From contig JAKSIK010000018.1 of assembly GCA_024398835.1 (NCBI GenBank), positions 1 to 48,412 on the forward strand: a stretch of DNA of 48,412 bases, in the 5' to 3' direction. Each line of letters begins with the position of its first letter. Position 1 is the stretch's first letter. Both the position numbers and the translations under genes were made by a program. Source of the DNA: Fibrobacter sp. (lineage in GTDB: Bacteria > Fibrobacterota > Fibrobacteria > Fibrobacterales > Fibrobacteraceae). Shown here one piece after another: positions 25,179-33,509 of the stretch. The notes under the pieces are model-generated. The model was given only the letters and a program-made list of their open reading frames with translations, did not search any database and was not told the origin of the DNA.

Positions 25179-27086
25179 ATGAAAAAAAGCTTTGCTCTTT
25201 TTGTCTTAATGCTCGTATGCGCTTTTGGTGCTGCTGGTGCGGCATCAATGGTGAAGCAGGACTTGGACTATTCCGACCATTTGGTGGATATTGCCAAAAA
25301 CCCAGGACGTGGCGTTACAAGTCACCGGGGCATTTATTTAGCGCCCGGAAAAAAGCTGGAATTAACGGGTAATCTCATCTACGCCGATTTTATGCGTTTT
25401 TTAGTGGATTTAGGTGGATTTTCGAGTAATGCTTGGTCCAAAATTGATTCAACAGTGACTCCGCGTGATACAACATTTAGGGGAACGTCTCAAGAATTAG
25501 ATGAAGTTTCGCTGAATAACATTCGCGCTGTTTTGGATTCGGTTCGTCGTCGTGGTGGAACTTGTACTATTAGAGCGTCCTATGACGTTGATTGCCGAGG
25601 ACATCAAGATCCTGATATTAACACGATTCTTCGTCATACAGAGCAGCTTGCTAAGGTATATGGCGAGTATGAAGATGTTATCCATTATGTGGAACTGGGT
25701 ATGTATGGTACATGCGGGGAACAAAATAATGCAAACGTGAGCTTTGATGACGTTGTTCGTATTCTGCAAACTTTCCTTGAAAATTCGACTTCCGGAATCA
25801 AGGTGGGTATGCGGAGCCCGCAGACGGTGGGTGCCTGGCTTGGCTTGAGAGATTACTACCAGCATGGAACGGATAGCTGGTACATTTATCCGGATTGGCG
25901 CATTGATTCGGAGCGTTTCCAGGATAGTGCCAAGGCTCGCGGAGAATATATGCATCGCGTGGGTTTGTACAACGATGGCTATTTGGGGAGCGATGATGAC
26001 TTGGGAACCTTTGTTGAAACAGGTGGAGCCCAGGGGCCGATTACGCGTGAACATATCATTGAATGGATGGAGGAGTATGGAAAGGATGTTCCCTACGGAG
26101 GAGATTTTGTCTGTAATTATAACGGAAAAAATCGCCCGCCTTTGAATACAGCTGAATACATGGCCTATGAGGGATTCCGTACCCATACCTCTTATTTGAG
26201 TGGTTTTGGAAGTGGAGCTTGCTATAATCACATGGACTCCACTTTGTTCATGGGACCGGATCCAGAATTCCACCAGAAGGTGACGGGCAAGGATTACATT
26301 CGTATGCATGTTGGTTATCGTTTTGTGGTTCGAAATTCAAGGATGATGGATTCTGTGGCAGTTGGTGGAACGCTCAAAATGAAAGTGAAAATCCAGAATG
26401 TGGGTTTTGCCAATAGTTATATGGCTAAGGTTCCCACGTTGATTCTGAAACAGGAAAATGAGACTGATACGGCCATTTTGGAATTGCCTTTGGACATAGA
26501 CCCTACGAAGATTTATTCCAAAAAGCTCAAGATGAAGACGGGCATAGATGATAATCCCACCAAGATGTGGACGGGCTTGAATTATTGGGATATTATGGAT
26601 TCCATTCCTGAATTTGATGGAGTGAATGAGCTGGCTCCAGAAATTCAATTGCCAGAAGACATGCCCCTGGGTGAATGGAAGGTTTATATGCGCATTTCCC
26701 AATATGGCAATTACAAGACTGATAACAATTATCATGTCGTTCAATTTGCAAATGATACCAATTATTTTGATAAGAATACGGGATCGAATTATATAGGAAA
26801 ATTTATTTTGGCTGAAGCGGTTGATGTAGAAGATACATTATCAAGGATTGTTGACCCCAACGATGCCCTTGCGTCCAGTTTAAATAATTTCCAGATGCGC
26901 GTGGAGAATCGTTGCATTTTCCTTTCAAGATTATCAAAAAATGAGCGCATAACCCTTTTTGATATGCAGGGAAGGATTCTTTACCAAAAAAATGCAACTG
27001 CATCCTCAATAGAGGTTGCAACTCCTTCTTCAGGAAGCTATCTTCTTCGCGTAGGCTGCACCTATAAAAAGGTATATGTGAAATAA
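25179..27086 (+). CDS. Secreted DUF4874/DUF4832-type protein with T9SS-like C-terminal tail
   Basis: 635 residues from the ATG at 25179, which follows TAAGGA. Signal peptide: SFALFVLMLVCAFGAAGAAS. The body opens with NPGRGVTSHRGIYLAP and continues with VELGMYGTCGE, GMRSPQTVG and YGGDFVCNYNGKNRPP, the pattern of the DUF4874 (TIM-barrel-like) plus DUF4832 (beta) pair seen in secreted proteins of polysaccharide degraders. The last ~60 residues read like a small beta sorting domain (ITLFDMQGRILYQKN, SGSYLLRVGCTYKKVYVK), similar to type IX secretion tails. I infer an extracellular or surface protein, possibly carbohydrate-active, but no catalytic residues can be assigned. Confidence 0.87.
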   Translation: MKKSFALFVLMLVCAFGAAGAASMVKQDLDYSDHLVDIAKNPGRGVTSHRGIYLAPGKKLELTGNLIYADFMRFLVDLGGFSSNAWSKIDSTVTPRDTTFRGTSQELDEVSLNNIRAVLDSVRRRGGTCTIRASYDVDCRGHQDPDINTILRHTEQLAKVYGEYEDVIHYVELGMYGTCGEQNNANVSFDDVVRILQTFLENSTSGIKVGMRSPQTVGAWLGLRDYYQHGTDSWYIYPDWRIDSERFQDSAKARGEYMHRVGLYNDGYLGSDDDLGTFVETGGAQGPITREHIIEWMEEYGKDVPYGGDFVCNYNGKNRPPLNTAEYMAYEGFRTHTSYLSGFGSGACYNHMDSTLFMGPDPEFHQKVTGKDYIRMHVGYRFVVRNSRMMDSVAVGGTLKMKVKIQNVGFANSYMAKVPTLILKQENETDTAILELPLDIDPTKIYSKKLKMKTGIDDNPTKMWTGLNYWDIMDSIPEFDGVNELAPEIQLPEDMPLGEWKVYMRISQYGNYKTDNNYHVVQFANDTNYFDKNTGSNYIGKFILAEAVDVEDTLSRIVDPNDALASSLNNFQMRVENRCIFLSRLSKNERITLFDMQGRILYQKNATASSIEVATPSSGSYLLRVGCTYKKVYVK

Positions 27087-27094
27087 TTCAAAGT

Positions 27095-28093
27095 ATGAAC
27101 ACTTCCATCGATTTCATTGGCGATGTTCATGGACATTGCGCTGAGCTTCGCTTTTTGCTTGGAAAGCTTGGCTATGAGGAAGTGTCGGGAGCTTTTCGTT
27201 ATCCGGGTGGCGCCCGCACCGTGGTTTTCTTGGGCGATTACATCGACCGCGGAAATGAATCTCGGGAGGCGGTGAATCTGGTTCGCGCCATGCGGGATGC
27301 GGGCTCTGCCATTCCTCTCCTCGGGAATCATGAGTTCAATGCCCTCAGTTTTTGGCAGGAGAACGGGAAGGGAGGCCATTATATCAAGAGCATTCCCGGC
27401 GGTTATTTGCGGGAGCATTCCTTCAATAAGGTGGCCATCCATACGAAGACGGTGGCGGCTTACAAAGGGCGCCAGGCGGAATTTTTCGAGGCGTTGGATT
27501 TTTTCAAGACATTGCCGTTTTATCTGGAAACAGAACTGTTCCGCGCCCAGCACGCCTGCTTCGATGCCAGCTGCGTTGCGGAACTTCGGGCGCAGCATAT
27601 CCGCTCTTTTGCTGATGGAAATTTTGAGGAACTGATTGCTCGGGCTAACGATTTGAGGTACGAGTACGCAGATTCGCTGTTTCACCCCATCGATATGCTG
27701 TTGAAGGGACCGGAAGTGAATCTTCCCGCGGGAATGACATTCCGGGATGGGGAAGGCGTGCTGCGGAAGCGGACCCGGCTTGCCTGGTGGATTAATCCGG
27801 AAGGGAAGCAACTTCATGAATTGAGCTTCCAGCCTGGAGTTCAGCTGCCTCCTTGTACGGAACCTTTCAAACTCCCGCATCAGGGATTTTATGGCGAGAG
27901 TGAACGCCCTGTTTTCTTCGGCCATTACTGGCTCACGGGGCTTCCACAACTTATCCGCAGAAATGTGTGCTGCCTGGATTACAGCGTGGGCGGCTATCGC
28001 GGCGATGGGCATTTGGTAGCCTACCGCTTTGATGGCGAACAAACGCTGGATGCTTCCAAATTTGTTTGGGTAGATGCCAACCGCAATGGTTGA
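27095..28093 (+). CDS. Calcineurin-like metallophosphatase (PrpE/ApaH-like)
   Basis: 332 residues. The phosphoesterase motifs are all present: GDVHGH (residues 9-14), GDYIDRG (~46-52), GNHE (~77-80), and a later GHYWLTG. The family splits phosphoprotein, diadenosine tetraphosphate or other phosphoester substrates with two metal ions. The C-terminal ~100 residues are a specific extension with PPCTEPFKLPHQGFYGE. It starts eight bases after the DUF4832 stop and overlaps or abuts the ccsA-like gene, so it heads the ccsA-scpB-mutS-hemA-hemC run. No Shine-Dalgarno is obvious. Substrate unknown. Confidence 0.9.
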   Translation: MNTSIDFIGDVHGHCAELRFLLGKLGYEEVSGAFRYPGGARTVVFLGDYIDRGNESREAVNLVRAMRDAGSAIPLLGNHEFNALSFWQENGKGGHYIKSIPGGYLREHSFNKVAIHTKTVAAYKGRQAEFFEALDFFKTLPFYLETELFRAQHACFDASCVAELRAQHIRSFADGNFEELIARANDLRYEYADSLFHPIDMLLKGPEVNLPAGMTFRDGEGVLRKRTRLAWWINPEGKQLHELSFQPGVQLPPCTEPFKLPHQGFYGESERPVFFGHYWLTGLPQLIRRNVCCLDYSVGGYRGDGHLVAYRFDGEQTLDASKFVWVDANRNG

Positions 28094-28097
28094 TTTT

Positions 28098-30200
28098 ATG
28101 CAGAACCGGCGCGCTCCCCTTTCATCCGTTTTTTTTCGTCTTTCCTCTCTGAAGGTGACTATCTTTTTGATGGTAGCCTTTTTGGTGCTTACGTTTTGGG
28201 GTGTTTTGAGCCAGGCTGCGGTGGGCGATACGGCTGGAGGCGACCGCTTTTTCAATCATTTCTTCATTTGGGCGTTGGGCTATATTCCGCTCCCTGCGTT
28301 TAAGGGGTTGGCGGTTCTCGCGTCTGCGCATCTTCTGCTCGCGATGATTTACCGGATTCCGCGCAAGGCCCGAAGTTTAGGACTTTACATGATGCACATC
28401 GCCCTGTTGTTGCTGTTTGTGGGGAGCCTTGCGGGGAGCGCTTTCAAGCAGGAATATTACGGCTTTCGGAAGGTGGACGGAGGGACTGCGACGCAGTTCT
28501 ACCTGCGCTCTGATAGCCTTGGTCTGAAACCTGTGGAGATTCCCCAAAATAGTTGGATTTACAATGTCCGCAGTCCCGGTTCTGTGGAGGTCTTGCCCGG
28601 AAAAACGGTTGAGATTTTTACGGCGGAATACAATCCCTGTCGTGCGGTGCCGTACGTTTTTATGATTTTGATGATGGTTGGCGTCGCGTTGCACTACGGG
28701 CTAGTAGTTCGTAAAGCTCGCAAAAAGCCGCAGATGAATGGGGCCGGGAAAGTGGTGCTTGGCATCGCGGTGCTAGGATTGATGGTGATGCCGTCGGAAG
28801 CTTTTGCAAACTTCACGCCTACAACGCCTGTGGTGTATGATGGAGTTGTCCGGCCTTTTGATTCGTTTGCCCGCGGTGTCCTGGATGATTTTTCGGGAAA
28901 GGTGACGTACAAGTGCGGGGTGGGGGAGGCTCCCGACTGCCCGAGGAAAATGACGGCGACTGAGGTTGTAGCCGCGATTATGAGCGATGCAGCAATCGCA
29001 CGCGATGCCGCCGCCGAGCATGAAAATTCTCCCGCCACATGGAATTTGTTTAAAGTTCTCCGGAGCGATGTGGCGGCGGCACTGTCATTGCCCGAAGATA
29101 AGCGTTATGTTTCCTTCAGGGAGTTGCAGCAGGCCCGCGGAAAGCTGGAACTTTATGCCAGCCGTGACGGTAGTGATGCAGCTACTGCGGAAATGAAGCG
29201 GCTTTACAGCAATTTCCGGATGTTTGAACTGCTGCAGAATCCGGCTGCAAATCCGCTGAAAATCGCCGAGGAGCCCGCGGGCAATTCAAGCGCGGGCATT
29301 TCTCCTTTTAAGGCAGAAGTCTTTTATCACAATGCAAATCCCTGCCTCATCGCCTTCATCGTCGCTCTTTTTGGCTGCTTGTTGTCATTTGTTAATTTGT
29401 CTGTAAAAAGCCGCAAATTAGATGCCGCGGCTAACATCTGCTGTGGTGCGACGGCATTTGTTCTGCTTGCCATTCTGGTGGCTCGATTCCTGATAGCCTC
29501 TCGTCCGCCATTTGCTAATTTGTACGAAATCATCTTGTGGGTGGCCTTGTTCCTGGAGTCTTTCCTTCTGGGTGCTTTTATCTGGTGTAAGAACCGCACT
29601 TTCGCTTTAATCGTTCCCGTTTCTGCCATGGCCGCGGGGCTTCTCTTCTTTGCCAAGTTTGGCTTGGAAGCGGGGGATACCTTTGCGCCCATTCCGCCTG
29701 TCCTCAATGCTTCCATTTTCCTCACCATTCACGTGTTCACCATTGCGCTTGGATTCTGCGGGATGATTCTCTCCGGCATCGTGGCGCACCTGCTCCTGCA
29801 TCGCCGTACATGTCAACCCCTATCCTCTCTTCTCTATTCCACCCTCGTCTTTGGCTCTGTCTTCACCATTTTGGGCACATGCCTCGGGGGCGTGTGGGCG
29901 GATTTTTCCTGGGGTCGCTTCTGGGGATTTGACCCGAAGGAATGCGGGGCACTTTTCGTCTCCATCTGGGGCATGCTTTTGCTTCATTTGCGGGCAGGCC
30001 GGCTGGTCAAGGAGCGGACATTTGCCCTTCTCGCGTGCTTTAACGTGGTGGTCACGTTCCTCTGCTGGTTTGGCATCAACCTCCTCGGCGTGGGGCTCCA
30101 CAGCTACGGGTTCCAGAACGGCACGTTCCTCGGGCTTTTCGCCTTCGTTTTCGTGGATGTGATTCTCATTCTTTTGCTATCTTGCAAGAAGTATGAGTGA
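28098..30200 (+). CDS. ccsA: Cytochrome c assembly protein, CcsA type with partial ResB-like N-terminus
   Basis: 700 residues from the ATG at 28098; ATGs at 28074 and 28086 are in-frame alternatives. The first ~220 residues have about four membrane segments (TIFLMVAFLVLTFWGVLSQ; YMMHIALLLLFVGSLAGSAF) and look like a reduced ResB/CcsB half. A periplasmic middle part follows with PVVYDGVVRPFDSFARGVL, as in fused CcsBA proteins. The last ~280 residues are CcsA with eight membrane segments, the tryptophan-rich heme-binding WGRFWGFDPKECGALF motif, and GLHSYGF. It carries heme across the membrane and attaches it to apocytochrome c. At 700 residues it is shorter than most fused CcsBA proteins. The end overlaps scpB by eight bases. 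Confidence 0.87.
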   Translation: MQNRRAPLSSVFFRLSSLKVTIFLMVAFLVLTFWGVLSQAAVGDTAGGDRFFNHFFIWALGYIPLPAFKGLAVLASAHLLLAMIYRIPRKARSLGLYMMHIALLLLFVGSLAGSAFKQEYYGFRKVDGGTATQFYLRSDSLGLKPVEIPQNSWIYNVRSPGSVEVLPGKTVEIFTAEYNPCRAVPYVFMILMMVGVALHYGLVVRKARKKPQMNGAGKVVLGIAVLGLMVMPSEAFANFTPTTPVVYDGVVRPFDSFARGVLDDFSGKVTYKCGVGEAPDCPRKMTATEVVAAIMSDAAIARDAAAEHENSPATWNLFKVLRSDVAAALSLPEDKRYVSFRELQQARGKLELYASRDGSDAATAEMKRLYSNFRMFELLQNPAANPLKIAEEPAGNSSAGISPFKAEVFYHNANPCLIAFIVALFGCLLSFVNLSVKSRKLDAAANICCGATAFVLLAILVARFLIASRPPFANLYEIILWVALFLESFLLGAFIWCKNRTFALIVPVSAMAAGLLFFAKFGLEAGDTFAPIPPVLNASIFLTIHVFTIALGFCGMILSGIVAHLLLHRRTCQPLSSLLYSTLVFGSVFTILGTCLGGVWADFSWGRFWGFDPKECGALFVSIWGMLLLHLRAGRLVKERTFALLACFNVVVTFLCWFGINLLGVGLHSYGFQNGTFLGLFAFVFVDVILILLLSCKKYE

Positions 30201-30891
30201 AGAAGATTTGATCCCAGCTGAGGAATCGGAAGAACTTCCGAAAGTTGAAAGCAGTGAAGACTTGGCCCGCATTATTCAGGCCCTGGTTTTCGCCTCTCCG
30301 GATATTGTGACGCTGAAAAAGCTTCGCGAGATTCTGGGGGATTTTCTGGATGCCCGGACGGTGTCGGAAGCCCTCATGACGGCTAACGATTCCCTCAACA
30401 AGATTCAGTCTCCTTTTGAAATTGTGGAGCAGGCCGGTGGTTACCGTTATAGGACTCGCGCCAAGTATTATCCTTGGGTGCGAAAGTTGTTCCCGGATAT
30501 CAATGCCCGCAGACTTTCTCAGGCCGCTCTTGAAACTCTGGCAGTGATTGCTTACCAGCAGCCCATCACCAAGGCCGCCATTGAGCAGGTTCGCGGTGTT
30601 TCTTCTGTGGATGGCCCCATCCGCAATTTGCTGGACAAAGGTTTTATTGCCCTCGGTGCCCGCGCCGAGACGGTGGGCAACCCCTTCACATACGTTACTA
30701 CTGAAGAATTCATGAAGTATTTTGGCATCAACCGCATTCCGGAAGATTTGCCACGCCTCCGTGAGTTCAGTGAACTTCTGGAAGCTGGCGCCCTAGTGCC
30801 CCAGTATGCTCATAATGATACCGCCCCGGATGCTCCAAAGCCTCCTGAGGAATCTTCGGACCAGATTGAGCTTTCCATGGGAGATTCGTAA
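30193..30891 (+). CDS. scpB: Segregation and condensation protein B
   Basis: 232 residues. The two winged-helix domains are clear: the first starts ARIIQALVFASPDIVTLKKL, the second has LSQAALETLAVIAYQQPITKAAIEQVRGV, the family signature. An acidic N-terminal tail and a disordered Pro/Glu-rich C-terminal tail flank them. ScpB joins ScpA and SMC to condense the chromosome; scpA is not in the window. The start overlaps the ccsA end, and TATCTT lies nine bases upstream of the ATG. The stop overlaps the mutS start as TAATG. Confidence 0.95.
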   Translation: MSEEDLIPAEESEELPKVESSEDLARIIQALVFASPDIVTLKKLREILGDFLDARTVSEALMTANDSLNKIQSPFEIVEQAGGYRYRTRAKYYPWVRKLFPDINARRLSQAALETLAVIAYQQPITKAAIEQVRGVSSVDGPIRNLLDKGFIALGARAETVGNPFTYVTTEEFMKYFGINRIPEDLPRLREFSELLEAGALVPQYAHNDTAPDAPKPPEESSDQIELSMGDS

Positions 30892-33500
30892 TGGCCGCAA
30901 CTCCATTGATGCAGCAGTATTACGAAATCAAGAAACAGAATCCCGGCTGCATTTTATTCTTTAGAATGGGAGACTTCTTCGAACTCTTCGAAGAGGACGC
31001 CGTGGTCGCTTCCAAGATTTTGGGACTCACCCTCACTAGCCGCAACAATGGAGCTTCTGGCGCCACACCTCTGTGCGGTTTTCCCCATCATGCGGCGGAC
31101 CGCTATGTGCCCAAGATGGTGGCTGCCGGTTACCGCATCGCCATTTGTGAGCAGGTGGAAGATCCGAAGCTCGCCAAGGGCATTGTAAAGCGGGACATTG
31201 TGGAAATCATCAGTGCTGGCACCGCCATGAACGAAGCCAACCTGAATGCAAAAGACGCAAATTACTTGTGCGCTTTTATTCCTCAGGGCGAGAATGTAGC
31301 TTTTGCTATTGCCGATGTGACAACGGGATTTCTGGCGGTTTCCTGCAGTTCCGAGGCGGCGTTTGAGTGCGAAATCTCTCGCCGGATGCCGAAGGAGCTG
31401 GTGGTGCCTGCAGAGACTGCGATTCCTGCGGGCGTGATGGATTTGGTGAAGGCGGAAAACATCCTCATCACGGAATTGCCGGGCTACTTGTTCCAGGAGG
31501 AACAAGCGCAGGATGTGCTCTTCTCTCACTTCAAGGTGGAATCTCTGGTAGGCCTTGGCTTGGACGGCCGCGCTGCGGAAGCTTCTGTGACGGGCGCCCT
31601 TCTTGCCTACCTCATGGACCAGAAGAAGTCGGAACTTTCCCACTTCACCAATCTGGAAATCCTCAATCTTGACGACTACATGACGCTGGACCCCAGCACG
31701 CTCCGCAATTTGGAACTGGTCCGCCCCCTCAATGCGGACGATTATTCCAGCACCCTTTGCTATGTGCTAGACCACACCATCACTGCCATGGGTGGCCGCA
31801 CGCTGAAGGACTGGGTGAGCCATCCCCTGATTTCAGTGAATCGCATCAGGGAGCGCGAAGAGGCTGTTGCAGAACTGGTGGGGAATCCGGTTGCGTTGGA
31901 TGAACTGAAGGATTCTCTCACTTCCATTTTGGATATGGAGCGTTTGATGGGTCGTGTGGGAAGTGGCCGCGCCAACGCTCGCGATTTGGCGGGCATGGGA
32001 CGTTCCCTTTTCCAGGCGGCCAAGGTGGCCGATGTTTTGGAAGGCTTGCGGGCTCCGATTTTTGAGAATTTGAAAGAGACGTTGATTCTCGCCAAGGGTC
32101 GTGGCGAAGACCTGCTGAAGAATTTCAATGATGATTTGCCCTTGACGGTGCGCGAAGGCGGCATGATTCGGGATGGCGCAAATGCTGAACTGGATGCCAT
32201 GAATGCGGACATCAAGGATAGAAGGCAGTGGATTGCGAGCCTTGAGACCCGCGAGCGCGAACGTCTTGGAATTTCTAGCCTGAAGGTGGGCTACAACAAG
32301 GTCTTCGGCTATTACATCGAGATTACCCGGGCGGCAATGGCCAAAGCCTCGCAGCCCATTCCGGAGGAATACATCCGGAAGCAGACCACGGTGAATGCGG
32401 AACGCTATATCACGCCCGAGATGAAGGAATGCGAATCCATCATCAGCAATGCGGAAGTGAACATCCACGCGCTGGAATACAAGATTTTCTGCGAGATTCG
32501 GGAGCAGGTGAACGCTGCCCGCGCTGAATTCCAGCGGATTGCCGACGCCATCGCTCAGGTAGATAGCCTTTACAGTTTCGCGCGGGCCGCCCGCAAATAC
32601 AATTACGTCTGTCCCGAAGTCTACGAGGGCTCGGGCATCGAGATTCGGGGCGGTTTCCATCCCGTAATTGTGGCGGTGAATCCGGACTTGGAATTCATCA
32701 GCAATGACGTGACGCTATCGCCGGATGCCACCCGCCTCATGCTCATTACGGGCCCCAACATGGCAGGTAAATCCACATACCTGCGGCAGACGGGACTTAT
32801 TGTCTTGATGGCCCAAATCGGCTGTTTTGTGCCGGCGGAAAGCGCCCGCATCGGCGTGGTGGACCGCATCTTCACCCGCGTGGGTGCCAGCGACCGCCTG
32901 AGTCGCGGCCTCAGCACCTTCATGGTGGAGATGATTGAAACCGCGAACATCCTCCGCAACGCAACGCCCAAGAGCCTCGTGCTGCTGGACGAAATCGGCC
33001 GCGGAACAAGCACCTTTGACGGCCTCTCCATCGCCTGGGCCATTGTGGAAACCCTGCACGACGAGCCCTGCCGCGCAGCCCTCACGCTTTTCGCCACCCA
33101 CTATCATGAATTGACTGGCCTTGTGGAATCTCTGGAACACGCCGGAAACTTCCAGGTGGCGGTTCAGGAGAAGGGCGACAAACTGCAGTTCCTCCACAAG
33201 ATTCTGGCGGGTGCTTGCGATTCCAGCTATGGCATTCACGTGGCGGAGATGGCGGGCCTCCCCAACATGGTGGTGCGCCGTGCCCGCAAAATCCTCCTCC
33301 GCTTGGAGAAGCAGAAGATTGACCCCAGCGATGCCGCAACCCACAAGAAGGTGGTGGAAAAGCCCCAGGTGGATTTGTTCGCCATCGATGAGTCCACGCA
33401 GCTTTTGAAAGAAGAAGTCCGTCGGTTGAAACCGGAAGAAATGACTCCCATGCAGGCACTTCAATGCCTGATGGATTTGAAGGAACATTACGGCAAGTAG
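30891..33500 (+). CDS. mutS: DNA mismatch repair protein MutS
   Basis: 869 residues, normal for MutS1. The mismatch-reading Phe-x-Glu is present in FFRMGDFFELFEEDA near residue 25-35. The ATPase has Walker A GPNMAGKSTYLRQ near 620, the SRGLSTFMVEM block, Walker B LVLLDEIGRGTSTFDGLS, and FATHYHELTGL. The C-terminus has a short helical tail ending in KEEVRRLKPEEMTPMQAL, like the dimerisation region. MutS recognises mismatches and recruits MutL; mutL is not here. It is coupled to scpB by TAATG and followed after nine bases by hemA. Confidence 0.97.
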   Translation: MAATPLMQQYYEIKKQNPGCILFFRMGDFFELFEEDAVVASKILGLTLTSRNNGASGATPLCGFPHHAADRYVPKMVAAGYRIAICEQVEDPKLAKGIVKRDIVEIISAGTAMNEANLNAKDANYLCAFIPQGENVAFAIADVTTGFLAVSCSSEAAFECEISRRMPKELVVPAETAIPAGVMDLVKAENILITELPGYLFQEEQAQDVLFSHFKVESLVGLGLDGRAAEASVTGALLAYLMDQKKSELSHFTNLEILNLDDYMTLDPSTLRNLELVRPLNADDYSSTLCYVLDHTITAMGGRTLKDWVSHPLISVNRIREREEAVAELVGNPVALDELKDSLTSILDMERLMGRVGSGRANARDLAGMGRSLFQAAKVADVLEGLRAPIFENLKETLILAKGRGEDLLKNFNDDLPLTVREGGMIRDGANAELDAMNADIKDRRQWIASLETRERERLGISSLKVGYNKVFGYYIEITRAAMAKASQPIPEEYIRKQTTVNAERYITPEMKECESIISNAEVNIHALEYKIFCEIREQVNAARAEFQRIADAIAQVDSLYSFARAARKYNYVCPEVYEGSGIEIRGGFHPVIVAVNPDLEFISNDVTLSPDATRLMLITGPNMAGKSTYLRQTGLIVLMAQIGCFVPAESARIGVVDRIFTRVGASDRLSRGLSTFMVEMIETANILRNATPKSLVLLDEIGRGTSTFDGLSIAWAIVETLHDEPCRAALTLFATHYHELTGLVESLEHAGNFQVAVQEKGDKLQFLHKILAGACDSSYGIHVAEMAGLPNMVVRRARKILLRLEKQKIDPSDAATHKKVVEKPQVDLFAIDESTQLLKEEVRRLKPEEMTPMQALQCLMDLKEHYGK

Positions 33501-33509
33501 GCGGAACTC

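Noticed and set aside
27062..28255. 397-residue minus-strand frame opposite the metallophosphatase
   Set aside because: No family signature or start signal; the plus strand has all phosphoesterase motifs.
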